A stretch of DNA of 64,000 nucleotides. It comes from Mycobacterium sp. OAS707 (GTDB taxonomy: Bacteria; Actinomycetota; Actinomycetes; Mycobacteriales; Mycobacteriaceae). The stretch lies in contig NZ_JADBDS010000001.1 of the NCBI RefSeq assembly GCF_014873705.1, positions 1,364,001-1,428,000 of the forward strand, given 5' to 3'. A model generated the notes under the pieces. The model was not told the origin of the DNA, searched no databases, and saw nothing but the letters and a program-made list of their open reading frames with translations. Below are positions 48,204-57,175 of this stretch, in pieces. The number at the start of each line of letters is the position of its first letter. Position 1 is the first letter of the stretch. Position numbers and translations under genes: made by a program.

Positions 48204-48915
48204 CTAATTCGGCCGCTGCCAATGCGGCGTACTGTCGCTCGAGCGCCTTGGCAGGCCCGCTGCGCCAGCCCTGCGCCATCGACACCGACATCGCATCGGG
48301 GAAGATGTCCTCTTCGCCGTTCTCCACACCGTCGAAGATGGCGCGCGCGACGGACTCTGGCGAAGCCTTCGGCGCCTCGAGGCCCCGCGTCATGTCGGTG
48401 TCCACGATTCCCGTCAGGACCGCATGAACGGTTATACCCCTGTCCGCCAACAATGTTCGCTGCGACTGCGTCAGCGAGAACGCTGCGGCCTTCGACACCG
48501 AGTAGGCGGGAATGAGCGGTAACGGAGCCAGCGCATTCACCGAGAGGTTGTTGACGACGGAGCCGCGTGAATTGCTCAGCAGGGGAAGGAAAGCCTGCGT
48601 GACCCGGTAGGTGCCGAACAGGTTGACGTCCAGGTGATGTTGCAGTGCGGCCTGGTCGCTGAGGTCGTCATAGTCGGCGATGCCTGCGTTGTTGACCAGA
48701 ACATCGAGCGAGCCGATCTGCGCGACCGCCCGCTGGATCTGCTCCTCATCGGTCACATCCAGTTGCACCGGTACGGCATTGGAGTTGGGCACCGGCTTGC
48801 GGGTGCCGACATAGACCTTTCTCGCGCCCCTTCTCAGCGCGTCCTCGACGAGCGCGCGGCCGATGCCGCGGTTGCCTCCGGTGATCAGAACTGTCTTGTC
48901 CACGATTGTTGTCAT
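48178..48915 (-). CDS. SDR-family oxidoreductase
   Basis: A 245-aa short-chain dehydrogenase with LITGGNRGIGRALVE, VNNAGIAD, a serine in NNLSVNA and the catalytic YSVSK. The cofactor loop VGTRKP suggests NADP(H). It lies between the MerR-linked hydrolase and parA, where M. tuberculosis has no counterpart as far as I recall, so it may be an accessory gene together with the MerR pair. Confidence 0.88.
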   Translation of the reverse strand: MTTIVDKTVLITGGNRGIGRALVEDALRRGARKVYVGTRKPVPNSNAVPVQLDVTDEEQIQRAVAQIGSLDVLVNNAGIADYDDLSDQAALQHHLDVNLFGTYRVTQAFLPLLSNSRGSVVNNLSVNALAPLPLIPAYSVSKAAAFSLTQSQRTLLADRGITVHAVLTGIVDTDMTRGLEAPKASPESVARAIFDGVENGEEDIFPDAMSVSMAQGWRSGPAKALERQYAALAAAELAKAQANSG

Positions 48916-48959
48916 GGCAATTCAGATACGCCGCAGGACGCGGATTCATCGGTGCCCGG

Positions 48960-49763
48960 TTACATCTCCGGGGTGAAGGTCGCCAGCGCCTTGCCGTTCT
49001 TCCAATGCTTGAGCAGCGCGCCTGCCAGTTCGCGGTACGCGAGCGCGCCTTTGTTCTTCCTGCCAGCCAACACCGAGCACCCCGACGCGCTGGCCTCGGC
49101 GAACCGCACGGTGCGCGGGATCGGCGGGGCGAGCACCGGCAGGTCGTAGCGGTCGGCGACGTCGAGCAGCACGTCGCGGCTGTGGGTCGTGCGCGAGTCG
49201 TAGAGCGTCGGCAGCGCGCCGAGCAGCTTGAGGTCGGAGTTGGTGATCTGCTGCACGTCGGTGATCGTGCGCAGGAACTGCCCGACGCCGCGGTGCGCCA
49301 ACGTCTCGCACTGCAGCGGGACGATCACGTCGTCGGCAGCGGTCAGCCCGTTGAGAGTCAGCACACCCAGCGACGGCGGGCAGTCGATGATCACCACGTC
49401 GTAGGTGCCGCCGACCTTGGCCAGCGCCCGCTTGAGCGCATACTCGCGGCCGGCCCGCATCAACAGCATCGCCTCGGCTCCGGCGAGGTCGATATTGGCG
49501 GGCAGCAGCGTCATGCCCTCCGACGTGTCGACCAGTGCGGCGTCGGGTTCGACCTCGCCGAGCAGCACCTCATGGATCGACACGGCCAGCTTGTCGGGGT
49601 CCTGGCCCAGGGAGAACGTCAAACATCCCTGGGGATCCAGGTCGACGAGCAATACCCGTCTGCCCTTCTCCTCCATCGCCGCGCCCAACGACGCAACCGT
49701 CGTCGTTTTGGCGACCCCACCCTTTTGATTGGCGACCGCAAGTACCCGCGTCACGGTGTTCAT
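48960..49763 (-). CDS. ParA-family ATPase (Rv3213c type)
   Basis: A 267-aa ParA/Soj-type ATPase with the deviant Walker A NQKGGVAKTTT, switch II VVIIDCPPSLG and Walker A' LLVDLDPQG. No parB lies next to it and the position is not near an origin, so it is an orphan ParA; such proteins position cellular machines. The ATG at 49763 fits the family length; the frame is open to 49781. Confidence 0.9.
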   Translation of the reverse strand: MNTVTRVLAVANQKGGVAKTTTVASLGAAMEEKGRRVLLVDLDPQGCLTFSLGQDPDKLAVSIHEVLLGEVEPDAALVDTSEGMTLLPANIDLAGAEAMLLMRAGREYALKRALAKVGGTYDVVIIDCPPSLGVLTLNGLTAADDVIVPLQCETLAHRGVGQFLRTITDVQQITNSDLKLLGALPTLYDSRTTHSRDVLLDVADRYDLPVLAPPIPRTVRFAEASASGCSVLAGRKNKGALAYRELAGALLKHWKNGKALATFTPEM

Positions 49764-49813
49764 CGTTGCACGGGTACCCACGCAGCAGCCGACGTGCGGC
49801 AGAATCAGTCCGC

Positions 49814-50425
49814 GTGGGCCTCGTGCAGCATCGGCTGTTTCTGCTTCGCCATGGCGAGACGGAGTGGTCGAAGTCAGGTCAGCACACCAGCAGGACCGAA
49901 CTCGACCTGACCGAGACGGGCCGCGAACAGGCCAAGCTGACCGCCGACGCGCTTTCGGTGCTCACCCTCGACAACCCGCTGGTCGTCTCCAGCCCTCGAC
50001 AGCGGGCGTTGGTCACCGCCGAACTGGCCGGCCTGAAAGTCGACGAGGTGTCTCCGCTGCTGTCGGAATGGGACTACGGCGACTACGAAGGCTTGACCAC
50101 CAAGCAGATCCAGGAGAAGGTGCCCGACTGGCTGGTCTGGACGCACGGCTGCCCCGGCGGAGAGAGCCTGCAGCAGGTCAGTGAACGGGCCGACAAGGCG
50201 ATCGCGTATGCGTTGGAGCAGATGGAGTCGCGCGACGTGCTGTTCGTCGGGCATGGCCATTTCTCCCGCGCCGTGCTGACGCGGTGGGTGGAGCTTCAGA
50301 TCTCCGAGGGGATCAGGTTCGCGATGGTGGCCGCGTCGATCGCGGTGTGCGGCTTCGAACACGGTGTGCGCCAGATCAGCGCGCTAGGACTGACGGGCCA
50401 CCGCCACCCGTGCCTGCCGGCGTGA
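49814..50425 (+). CDS. gpm2: Histidine-phosphatase-family acid phosphatase
   Basis: A 203-aa enzyme (Rv3214 type). The catalytic RHGE is in FLLRHGETEWS near residue 12, and the second catalytic His is in FVGHGHFSRAVL. Named gpm2 as a phosphoglycerate-mutase homologue, but the M. tuberculosis protein is known as an acid phosphatase. The GTG at 49814 gives the same length as that homologue. Its stop overlaps the entC start (GTGA). Confidence 0.92.
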   Translation: MGLVQHRLFLLRHGETEWSKSGQHTSRTELDLTETGREQAKLTADALSVLTLDNPLVVSSPRQRALVTAELAGLKVDEVSPLLSEWDYGDYEGLTTKQIQEKVPDWLVWTHGCPGGESLQQVSERADKAIAYALEQMESRDVLFVGHGHFSRAVLTRWVELQISEGIRFAMVAASIAVCGFEHGVRQISALGLTGHRHPCLPA

Positions 50426-51519
50426 CCCGCGAACCGGCCTTCGTGCTCGCGGGGCGCACCGGCGTGGTGGTCGCCGAGGGTGTGCACACCGCCTTTCCCC
50501 GGATTGCCGAAGCCAGAGCCGCGCTTGCCTCGCACAGCACACCAATCATCTTGGGCGCCTTGCCTTTTGACTTGACCAAGCCTGCGGCGCTGATCCGTCC
50601 GCAGGCGGTGCAGTTCACCGACGCGCTGCCCGACTGGCCACTACGCGAGCTGCCGACGGTACGTATCGCGCAGGCGATGCCCGATCCCGAGGAGCACCGC
50701 GCGCGCATCGGCGCGGCGCTGCGCCGACTGCAGGATCCCGCCAGCGGCCTGCACAAGGTGGTGTTGGCCAGGGCGTTGCGGCTGGTCGCCGACGGGCCAC
50801 TGGATGCCCGCACCATCGTGCACCGACTGGTGGCCAACGACGCGGCAGCCAACGCGTATCTGGTCGACCTCACCGCCGCGGGCGGCGGATACTCGGGCGC
50901 CGCGCTGGTCGGCGCCAGCCCGGAACTACTCGTCGCGCGGCGCGGTGACCAGGTGACCTGCCGCCCGTTCGCGGGCTCGGCGCCGCGACTGCCCGATCCC
51001 GAGGCCGACGAGGCCAGCGGCGCGGCCCTTGCCGCTTCGGCCAAGGATCGTCACGAACACCAACTCGTTGTCGACGCGATGCGCGAGGCCCTCGAACCGT
51101 TCTGCGTCGATCTCCAGATCGCCCCGACACCGCAGCTGAGCAAGACCGCGGCGGTCTGGCACCTCTACACCCCCATCACCGGCACGCTGCGCGAAAAATC
51201 CACCACCTCATTGGATTTGGCGATAGCGCTGCACCCCACGCCCGCCGTCGGCGGAGTGCCCGCGTCGGCGGCGGCCGAATTGATCAACGAGCTCGAGGGC
51301 GACCGCGGCTTCTACGCCGGTGCGGTCGGCTGGTGCGACCAGCGCGGTGACGGCCGCTGGCTGGTGTCCATCCGGTGCGCGCAACTGTCGGCGGATCGGC
51401 GGACCGCCGACGCGCACTCGGGCGGCGGCATCGTCGCCGAATCCGATCCCGACGACGAAGTCGCGGAAACCACAACAAAATTCAACACGATCTTGTCGGC
51501 CCTTGGAGTACAGCCTTGA
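50422..51519 (+). CDS. entC: Isochorismate synthase
   Basis: A 365-aa chorismate-binding enzyme (Rv3215 type). The conserved core is seen as KVVLARALRL, VGASPELLVARRG, RPFAGSAPR, KDRHEHQLVVDAM, VWHLYTPITG and GFYAGAVGWCD. It makes isochorismate for menaquinone or salicylate-type siderophores. It begins inside the gpm2 stop and ends inside the start of the GNAT gene, so the three form one unit. Confidence 0.92.
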   Translation: MTREPAFVLAGRTGVVVAEGVHTAFPRIAEARAALASHSTPIILGALPFDLTKPAALIRPQAVQFTDALPDWPLRELPTVRIAQAMPDPEEHRARIGAALRRLQDPASGLHKVVLARALRLVADGPLDARTIVHRLVANDAAANAYLVDLTAAGGGYSGAALVGASPELLVARRGDQVTCRPFAGSAPRLPDPEADEASGAALAASAKDRHEHQLVVDAMREALEPFCVDLQIAPTPQLSKTAAVWHLYTPITGTLREKSTTSLDLAIALHPTPAVGGVPASAAAELINELEGDRGFYAGAVGWCDQRGDGRWLVSIRCAQLSADRRTADAHSGGGIVAESDPDDEVAETTTKFNTILSALGVQP

Positions 51520-51995
51520 CTGAAATCATCCGACCGGTGCAGCCCGGCGACGAGTCCGAACTGACCGCGATGATCCACGAACTGGCAGAGTTCGAGCGCG
51601 CCAGCGCGGACTGCACGGTTACCGAAAGTCAGTTGCGGGAAGCCCTTTTCGCCGATCACCCGACGGTATACGGGCACATCGCAGAGGTCGACGGTCAGGC
51701 CGCCGCCGGTGCGCTGTGGTTTCGCAACTTCTCCACCTGGGACGGCGTTGCGGGTGTCTATCTCGAAGACCTCTTCGTGCGCCCGCAGTTCCGCCGCCGC
51801 GGACTGGCCCGAAAGATGTTGTCCACGTTGGCCAAAGTCTGCGTCGACGGCGGATACACGCGGCTGTCGTGGGCCGTGCTGGACTGGAACGTCAATGCGA
51901 TCGCGCTCTACGACGCCGTCGGGGGGCGGCCGCAGACCGAGTGGATCACCTACCGGGTGTCGGGCCCGGAGTTGTCGGCGCTGGCCGGATCCTGA
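51516..51995 (+). CDS. GNAT-family acetyltransferase
   Basis: A 159-aa N-acetyltransferase. The acetyl-CoA motif is in VRPQFRRRGLARKML, preceded by GVYLEDLFV; the second half has SWAVLDWNVNAIALYDAVGG, a pattern close to diamine acetyltransferases. A TTG start at 51516 overlaps the entC stop (TTGA) and has GGAG 8 bases upstream. In the M. tuberculosis reference the counterpart is Rv3216. The substrate is unknown. Confidence 0.9.
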   Translation: MTEIIRPVQPGDESELTAMIHELAEFERASADCTVTESQLREALFADHPTVYGHIAEVDGQAAAGALWFRNFSTWDGVAGVYLEDLFVRPQFRRRGLARKMLSTLAKVCVDGGYTRLSWAVLDWNVNAIALYDAVGGRPQTEWITYRVSGPELSALAGS

Positions 51996-52375
51996 GCACC
52001 CAGCCACTGCAGCGTCGACGGCGCGAACAAAAGCCCGAGCGTGGCCAGCGCGACGACACCGACCGGGATGGCATAAACCCAACGCTGTGAGCCGACGCCC
52101 ATGTACCACGCCACGGGCAACAGCAGCAGCTGGGCAAACACCGCAATGCCGCGGCCCCACCGGCGGCCGGTCCACAACGCCCATCCTGCGGCCAGCACCC
52201 CGGCGCCCATGATGACGAACCAGGCGGCCGTGCCGTACCCGCTGAGCCACGGCTGATCCCGAACACCCCCGAGGTGACGCACCACCAGCACCGCTGCGAC
52301 GCCGACCAGCGCGGCGCCCTCGAGCGCGACGGCGACGGCTGCCTGCCGAACAGTGGATGGCGAGGGAACGATCAC
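51950..52375 (-). CDS. Small integral membrane protein (Rv3217c type)
   Basis: A 141-aa protein with four hydrophobic helices (AAVAVALEGAALVGVAAVLV, AAWFVIMGAGVLAAGWALW, GIAVFAQLLLLPVAWYMGV, AIPVGVVALATLGLLF). No catalytic motif is visible. The GTG at 52375 is chosen by similarity in length to the M. tuberculosis protein; the open frame runs further. It overlaps the end of the convergent GNAT gene by 46 bases. Confidence 0.8.
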   Translation of the reverse strand: MIVPSPSTVRQAAVAVALEGAALVGVAAVLVVRHLGGVRDQPWLSGYGTAAWFVIMGAGVLAAGWALWTGRRWGRGIAVFAQLLLLPVAWYMGVGSQRWVYAIPVGVVALATLGLLFAPSTLQWLGAQDPASADNSGPDTR

Positions 52376-52414
52376 GGAGTCGAGCCTAGAGGCTGGCGGA
52401 TAGGCTCGGACCCC

Positions 52415-53380
52415 GTGCGCGCCGTGCTGATCGTCAACCCCAATGCGACCTCGACCACGCCTGCCGGCCGCGACCTGCTGGCCCACGCGCTGGAGAGCCG
52501 CGTGAAGCTGACCGTCGCCCACACCGATCATCGGGGTCATGCCATCGAGATCGGCCGTGACGCGGCGCGCGAGGGCGTCGACGTGCTGATCGTGCACGGC
52601 GGCGACGGCACGGTGAACGAGGTCGTCAACGGGATTCTCGGCGAGGTCGGCCCTGGCGGGCCCGCTCCCGCGGTCGGGATCGTTCCCGGCGGCTCGGCCA
52701 ACGTCTTCGCCCGTGCGCTCGGCATCAGCCCGGACCCGCTCGAGGCGACCAACCAGCTCGTCGACCTGCTTTCGGCCTACAAGCGGCGCAAGACCTGGCG
52801 CCGCATCGGGTTGATGGACTGCGGTGAGCGCTGGTGCGTGTTCACCGCCGGTATGGGCGTGGACGGCGACGTCGTGGCTGCCGTGGAGGCCCAGCGGGAC
52901 AAGGGCCGCAAGGTGACCGCTTCGCGCTACATCCGGGTCGCGGTCAGGGAGATGCTCTCCAGCGCCCGCGAGGAACCGTCGTTGACACTGCATCTGCCTG
53001 GCGTCGACCCCGTCCCCGGTGTGCACTTCGCGTTCGTGTCCAACTCGAGCCCGTGGACGTACGCGAACACGCGACCGGTCTGGACGAATCCGGCGACCAC
53101 GTTCGAGACCGGCCTCGGCCTGTTCGCGATCACCAGCATGAACGTCTGGGCCAATTTGAGGCTGGTGCGACAGATGGTGTCCAAGAGACCACGGCTGGAA
53201 GCCGAGCACTTGATCCGCCACGACGACCTGCCGTGGGTGCGGGTGACGAGCGACACGCCGGTGGCGTGTCAGATCGACGGCGACTATCTGGGTCCGAGGC
53301 GGTCGATGACGTTCACAGCGGTTCCCGACGCGCTGGGCGTGGTTGCACCGCCCGCGAAACAAGCGCCTGACCAGCGTTGA
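52415..53380 (+). CDS. Diacylglycerol-kinase-family lipid kinase
   Basis: A 321-aa protein (Rv3218 type) of the DAGK catalytic family. The nucleotide site is VHGGDGTVNEVVNG near residue 60, followed by VPGGSANVFARALG. It is thought to phosphorylate a lipid at the membrane; the substrate is unknown. TAGGCT at 52401-52406 lies 8 bases before the GTG, which fits leaderless transcription and supports the start. Confidence 0.92.
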   Translation: MRAVLIVNPNATSTTPAGRDLLAHALESRVKLTVAHTDHRGHAIEIGRDAAREGVDVLIVHGGDGTVNEVVNGILGEVGPGGPAPAVGIVPGGSANVFARALGISPDPLEATNQLVDLLSAYKRRKTWRRIGLMDCGERWCVFTAGMGVDGDVVAAVEAQRDKGRKVTASRYIRVAVREMLSSAREEPSLTLHLPGVDPVPGVHFAFVSNSSPWTYANTRPVWTNPATTFETGLGLFAITSMNVWANLRLVRQMVSKRPRLEAEHLIRHDDLPWVRVTSDTPVACQIDGDYLGPRRSMTFTAVPDALGVVAPPAKQAPDQR

Positions 53381-53446
53381 TGGATTTCGCCCCTCCGATT
53401 GAGGGCGCAGATTGGTTGAGTGTAGTACAAACGAGTGGGGGTTCTG

Positions 53447-53530
53447 CTAACGACCCTCGTTAGTGAGATTACCCACTTGTTAACTCACGAGTATTGACAT
53501 CTGTTCAGCCTGTGAAAGCATCGGATGCAA
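53447..53530 (+). promoter_or_regulatory. whiB1 promoter with CRP-like site
   Basis: AGTGAGATTACCCACT (53462-53477) closely resembles the cAMP-receptor-protein site upstream of M. tuberculosis whiB1. TTGACA (53494-53499) would be the -35; a transcript start near 53528 would put the site about 58 bases upstream, as in that species. A perfect CTAACGA/TCGTTAG hairpin (53447-53463) overlaps the site's left edge. The -10 is weak. Confidence 0.6.
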
Positions 53531-53620
53531 CAGTGCAGAAACATTTCAAGTGCACGCGTTAACAGCCGAAGAAAATAGCTCGTGCGCCCTGCTGCGCACA
53601 CAGTAAGGAGATTGGGACCT

Positions 53621-53875
53621 ATGGATTGGCGCCACAAGGCTGTCTGTCGCGACGAAGATCCGGAGCTGTTCTTCCCCGTGGGGAACAGTGGCCCGGCGCT
53701 CGCGCAGATCGCTGACGCGAAGCTTGTCTGTAACCGCTGCCCGGTGACCACGGAGTGCCTCACCTGGGCATTGGATTCGGGCCAGGACGCCGGCGTGTGG
53801 GGTGGAATGAGCGAGGACGAGCGGCGTGCGCTCAAGCGGCGCAACGCTCGCACCAAGGCCCGCAGCGGGGTCTGA
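53621..53875 (+). CDS. whiB1: Iron-sulfur regulator WhiB1
   Basis: An 84-aa Wbl protein with cluster cysteines at positions 9, 37, 40 and 46 (KAVCRDEDPELFF, LVCNRCPVTTEC), the turn DAGVWGGM and a basic C-terminus (LKRRNARTKARSGV) for DNA contact. WhiB1 is an essential NO-sensitive regulator that binds sigma A. AAGGAG lies ahead of the ATG. A hairpin terminator follows. Confidence 0.96.
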   Translation: MDWRHKAVCRDEDPELFFPVGNSGPALAQIADAKLVCNRCPVTTECLTWALDSGQDAGVWGGMSEDERRALKRRNARTKARSGV

Positions 53876-53900
53876 CCGCCACCAGCGATTCGAATTTGGC

Positions 53901-53931
53901 TACGGCCCCGGCAAATCTTGTCGGGGCCGTA
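53901..53931 (+). terminator. Terminator after whiB1
   Basis: TACGGCCCCG (53901-53910) pairs perfectly with 53922-53931 around an 11-base loop. A further AT-rich stretch with TCACAA-A-TTGTGA (53993-54005) precedes the end of convergent pdtaS. Confidence 0.75.
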
Positions 53932-54018
53932 ACTATGTGCAAATGCAATTTAATGAGAATTACGTCACACAACGACAATTTGCCAAAACGCATCACAAAT
54001 TGTGACATTGCTGTGGAG

Positions 54019-55515
54019 TTACTGCGCTAGTCGCGCCTTGCGCCCGATCGGTACCCGCAGCACCACGTCCGTCCCGCCCGTCGGCACATCATGCATGCCC
54101 AGCGAACCGTCCAGTTCGGCTGATACGAGCGTGCGCACGATCTGCAGACCGAGCCGATCGGACTTCTCCAGACTGAAGCCGTCGGGCAGGCCCCTGCCGT
54201 CGTCGTGCACGACCACATCCAGCCAGCGCGCTGAGCGCTCCGCCCGGATCGTCACACAGCCCTGTTGCTTGCTGCCGTCGAAAGCGTGCTCGATGGCGTT
54301 TTGCACGAGCTCGGTGATCACCATGATCAGCGCAGTGGCGCGATCGGCGTCGAGCACACCAAGGTCGCCGACGCGGTTGATGCGGATCGGAGCGTCCGTA
54401 TTGTCCGGCGCCGCAACGTCATTCATGATCGGCAGGATCCGGTCGATGACCTCGTCGAGGTTGACTTCCTCATCGACCGACATCGAAAGCGCGTCGTGCA
54501 CGAGCGCGATTGACGAAACCCGCCTGACGGATTCGATCAACGCTTCGCGACCCTCGGCATTGTTGGTGCGCCTGGCCTGAAGCCGCAACAGCGCCGCGAC
54601 GGTCTGCAGGTTGTTCTTCACGCGATGGTGGATCTCGCGGATGGTGGCGTCTTTGGACAGCAGTGCACGGTCGCGGCGCTTCACCTCGGTCACGTCGCGA
54701 ATCAGCACCGCGGCGCCAACGGCCTTGCCGTGCACCACCAATGGCAGCGTGCGCAGCAGCACCGCCGCTCCGCCTGCGTCGACCTCCATCCGCATGCTCG
54801 ACCCGCCGGCCAGTGAGTCGCGGACATGGTTGGCCAGCTCCTGCGCCTCGAAGGGATCGCCGATCAACGGCCGCGTCACTGCGACGAGGTTGTGGCCCTC
54901 GAGTTCGGCGGCCAGGCCCATTCGGTGATAGGCCGAGATCGCGTTCGGGCTGGCGAAGGTGACGACGCCCGCCTCGTCGAGTCGGATGAATCCGTCGCCG
55001 ACGCGCGGGCTCGAGCGTGACATCGCGAGGTCGCCGACGTTGGGGAAGGTGCCCTCGGACAGCATCAACAGCAGATCGCCTGCGCAGTCAAGGTAGGCGC
55101 TCTCCAGCGGACTCGCGTTGCGCGATCCCAGCGCCGTCTGATGCGTCAGGACTGCCACCACATCGTTGCCATACCGAACCGGCACTGCCTCCACCTTGAG
55201 GCCGCCCGAATCCTGTTGGCCCGCACCGTTTTCCCGGCCGATCGCACCGGACAGGAATGCAGACGTCACCAACGGCATCTTGTCGGCGTGTTTCACGGTG
55301 CCCACCGCATCGGCCAGCAGCACCGTCGGCGCCGTGTTCGGACGAACCTGCGCGACGCACACCACCACCCCGTCGTCGCGGCGCACCCACATCAGGTAGT
55401 CGGCGAACGACAGGTCGGCCAGCAGCTGCCACTCGCCGACCAGCGCGTGCAGATGGTCGACGGCATTGCCGGGAAGAATCGTGTGCTCGGCGAGCAGATC
55501 ACCGAGAGTGGACAT
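54019..55515 (-). CDS. pdtaS: Sensor histidine kinase PdtaS
   Basis: A 498-aa cytosolic kinase (Rv3220c type): an N-terminal GAF domain (to about residue 150), a PAS domain (about 170-275), then the HisKA_2 helix IREIHHRVKNNLQTVAALLR with the phospho-acceptor His near 296, and an ATPase domain (TELVQNAIEHAF, DDGRGLPDGF). Its partner PdtaR is an RNA-binding antiterminator encoded elsewhere. No membrane segment is seen. Confidence 0.94.
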   Translation of the reverse strand: MSTLGDLLAEHTILPGNAVDHLHALVGEWQLLADLSFADYLMWVRRDDGVVVCVAQVRPNTAPTVLLADAVGTVKHADKMPLVTSAFLSGAIGRENGAGQQDSGGLKVEAVPVRYGNDVVAVLTHQTALGSRNASPLESAYLDCAGDLLLMLSEGTFPNVGDLAMSRSSPRVGDGFIRLDEAGVVTFASPNAISAYHRMGLAAELEGHNLVAVTRPLIGDPFEAQELANHVRDSLAGGSSMRMEVDAGGAAVLLRTLPLVVHGKAVGAAVLIRDVTEVKRRDRALLSKDATIREIHHRVKNNLQTVAALLRLQARRTNNAEGREALIESVRRVSSIALVHDALSMSVDEEVNLDEVIDRILPIMNDVAAPDNTDAPIRINRVGDLGVLDADRATALIMVITELVQNAIEHAFDGSKQQGCVTIRAERSARWLDVVVHDDGRGLPDGFSLEKSDRLGLQIVRTLVSAELDGSLGMHDVPTGGTDVVLRVPIGRKARLAQ

Positions 55516-55553
55516 CGGGGCTTACTCCGGCGCCGGGGCTAAAAGAGCGCGCG

Positions 55554-55769
55554 TCAGCTGATCACCGCGATGAGGTCGCCGGCCTGGATGACATCGCCAA
55601 CGGACACACTCACCTTGCTGACGGTGCCCGCTACTTCGGCCAGCACCGGAATCTCCATCTTCATCGACTCCAGCAGCACCAGGGTGTCGCCCTCACCGAT
55701 CTGGTCGCCCTCGTGAACCACAACCTCGAGCACACTGGCTACGATCTCGGCGCGAACATCCTCGGCCAT
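55554..55769 (-). CDS. Biotinylated mini-protein (TB7.3 type)
   Basis: A 71-aa free-standing biotinyl domain with the lysine motif LLESMKMEIPV and a symmetrical beta-barrel pattern (DQIGEGDTL, DVIQAGDLIAVIS). It carries biotin, probably for an acyl-CoA carboxylase. The ATG at 55769 follows GAAAGGGGTGAAG; an in-frame start at 55793 is less likely. It lies downstream of rshA-sigH in the same direction. Confidence 0.93.
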   Translation of the reverse strand: MAEDVRAEIVASVLEVVVHEGDQIGEGDTLVLLESMKMEIPVLAEVAGTVSKVSVSVGDVIQAGDLIAVIS

Positions 55770-55894
55770 CTTCACCCCTTTCGGCTGCTCCATGCCGCTC
55801 TATCGAACCACAACGGCACGGTTCGGGTGCTGCGGCAGGCCATGAGACAATGGACGCAAGTTCAGCAAGCCTTCAACAAAACGGGAGAATCATC

Positions 55895-55990
55895 ATGGCC
55901 AAGCGTGGCCGCAAGAAGCGCGACCGCAAACACTCAAAGGCCAACCACGGAAAGCGGCCGAACGCCGGTTCGAAATCGGTGGGGCGCTAG
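55895..55990 (+). CDS. Ribosomal protein bL37
   Basis: A 31-aa, extremely basic protein beginning MAKRGRKKRDRKHSKANHGK, the sequence of mycobacterial ribosomal protein bL37, which sits in the 50S subunit. GGGAG precedes the ATG. The C-terminal part GSKSVGR after RPNA seems longer than the 24-residue form I remember. Its TAG stop shares CTAG (55987-55990) with the TAG stop of rshA on the other strand. Confidence 0.85.
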   Translation: MAKRGRKKRDRKHSKANHGKRPNAGSKSVGR

Positions 55991-56292
55991 CCGCGCCGGA
56001 TGATCGTGGTGCGGCTGATCTCGACCCGCAGCCGCTCACGTAGCCCTTCGGGCGCCTTCTCACCGCTGCACTTCTTCGCAATCAAAGTTTTGACCCGCTC
56101 CTCTACGCCGTAATAGCGCAGGCACGTCGGGCACTCTTCTAGATGATGCCGGAGCTTGTCGCGGGTTTCTGCGGTGCATTCGCCGTCCAGCAGCGTCCAG
56201 ACCTCCGCGATCACCGCCGCACATTCGGGGTGCTCGGGGTCTACCGGGCCGACCGGCGGGGACCAGCGTTCTTCGGCATTACGGTCGCTCAT
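55987..56292 (-). CDS. rshA: Anti-sigma factor RshA
   Basis: A 101-aa zinc-associated anti-sigma factor. The H-x3-C-x2-C motif is at His50, Cys54 and Cys57 (HHLEECPTC), with further cysteines at 24 and 39. It holds SigH inactive until thiol oxidation releases it. The start overlaps the sigH stop by four bases (ATGA), so the pair is made together. Confidence 0.95.
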   Translation of the reverse strand: MSDRNAEERWSPPVGPVDPEHPECAAVIAEVWTLLDGECTAETRDKLRHHLEECPTCLRYYGVEERVKTLIAKKCSGEKAPEGLRERLRVEISRTTIIRRG

Positions 56293-56978
56293 GACGACAC
56301 CTCCTCGGGTGTGTCGAGCTGCTGTCCGCGGATGAAGCCCCGGTCCCGTGCCACGTCTGCCAACAACTCGCGCAGTTGGCGCCTGCCTCGGTGCAACCGG
56401 GACATCACAGTCCCAATCGGCGTGTCCATGATCTCGGCGATCTCCTTGTACGGGAAGCCTTCGACGTCGGCGTAATACACCGCCATCCGGAACTCCTCAG
56501 GCAGCGCCTGCAGAGCCTCCTTGATCTCGCTGTCCGGCAGTGCCTCCAGCGCCTCCACCTCCGCCGAGCGCAGGCCGGTCGAGGAGTGCTCCGCGTTGGC
56601 AGCCAGCTGCCAGTCGGTGATCTCCTCGGTCGGATACTCGGACGGCTGCCGCTGCTTCTTGCGGTAGCTGTTGATGTAGGTGTTGGTCAGGATCCGGTAC
56701 AGCCACGCCTTCAGATTGGTGCCCTCGCGGAACGAGCGGAAGCCGGCGTAGGCCTTCACCATGGTTTCCTGCAGCAAGTCCTCGGCATCCGCCGGATTGC
56801 GCGTCATGCGCAGCGCACCGCCGTAGAGCTGGTCGAGCAGCGGAATCGCATCGCGCTCGAACCGCGCCGTGAGCTCGGCGTCGGTCTCTTCCGGTTTGTC
56901 GGGCACCGGCGCGGGCGCCGAATCGGGCACCGGCGTTTCCGGCGCCGTGTCCGGCGCCTGCCCGTCGATGTCGGTCAT
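56289..56978 (-). CDS. sigH: Stress sigma factor SigH
   Basis: A 229-aa ECF sigma factor. Region 2 has [20 protein letters not shown] and [20 protein letters not shown]; region 4 has [20 protein letters not shown] and [18 protein letters not shown]. An acidic, proline-rich N-terminal stretch of about 35 residues precedes region 2. SigH drives the response to heat and thiol oxidation. The ATG at 56978 is chosen; the frame upstream is the untranslated leader from the promoter at 57131-57160. Confidence 0.96.
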   Translation of the reverse strand: MTDIDGQAPDTAPETPVPDSAPAPVPDKPEETDAELTARFERDAIPLLDQLYGGALRMTRNPADAEDLLQETMVKAYAGFRSFREGTNLKAWLYRILTNTYINSYRKKQRQPSEYPTEEITDWQLAANAEHSSTGLRSAEVEALEALPDSEIKEALQALPEEFRMAVYYADVEGFPYKEIAEIMDTPIGTVMSRLHRGRRQLRELLADVARDRGFIRGQQLDTPEEVSS

Positions 56979-57130
56979 TGTGGGGAACACCGTCCCTTCC
57001 GTTGCGGTGCCGCCAAACAGGCCCGGCACGTCGACCGGACGGTCCAGGCATGTGGCAGGCACCAAAGACCCCTTCCTTGATCCTAGAGGCTGCAACGGAC
57101 ATGACCCCTTTGCGGGCCGAACTGCATGCA

Positions 57131-57160
57131 ATAACAGCGCGGACGGACGCGATTGTTCCC
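57131..57160 (-). promoter_or_regulatory. SigH-type promoter of sigH
   Basis: On the minus strand GGGAAC (57160-57155) is followed 19 bases later by GTTAT (57135-57131), matching the SigH/SigR-class pattern GGAA then GTT. It lies about 150 bases ahead of sigH, in the gap before the divergent ybaK gene, and suggests autoregulation. Confidence 0.7.
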
Positions 57161-57175
57161 GCATACGCTGAGCCG

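Noticed and set aside
51950..53362. A 470-codon minus-strand frame
   Set aside because: Only its last 141 residues, with four membrane helices, look real; the rest is antisense to the lipid kinase gene.
53993..54005. TCACAA-A-TTGTGA palindrome as a CRP operator
   Set aside because: It lies between the converging ends of whiB1 and pdtaS, where no promoter is needed, and its spacing does not fit the CRP site.
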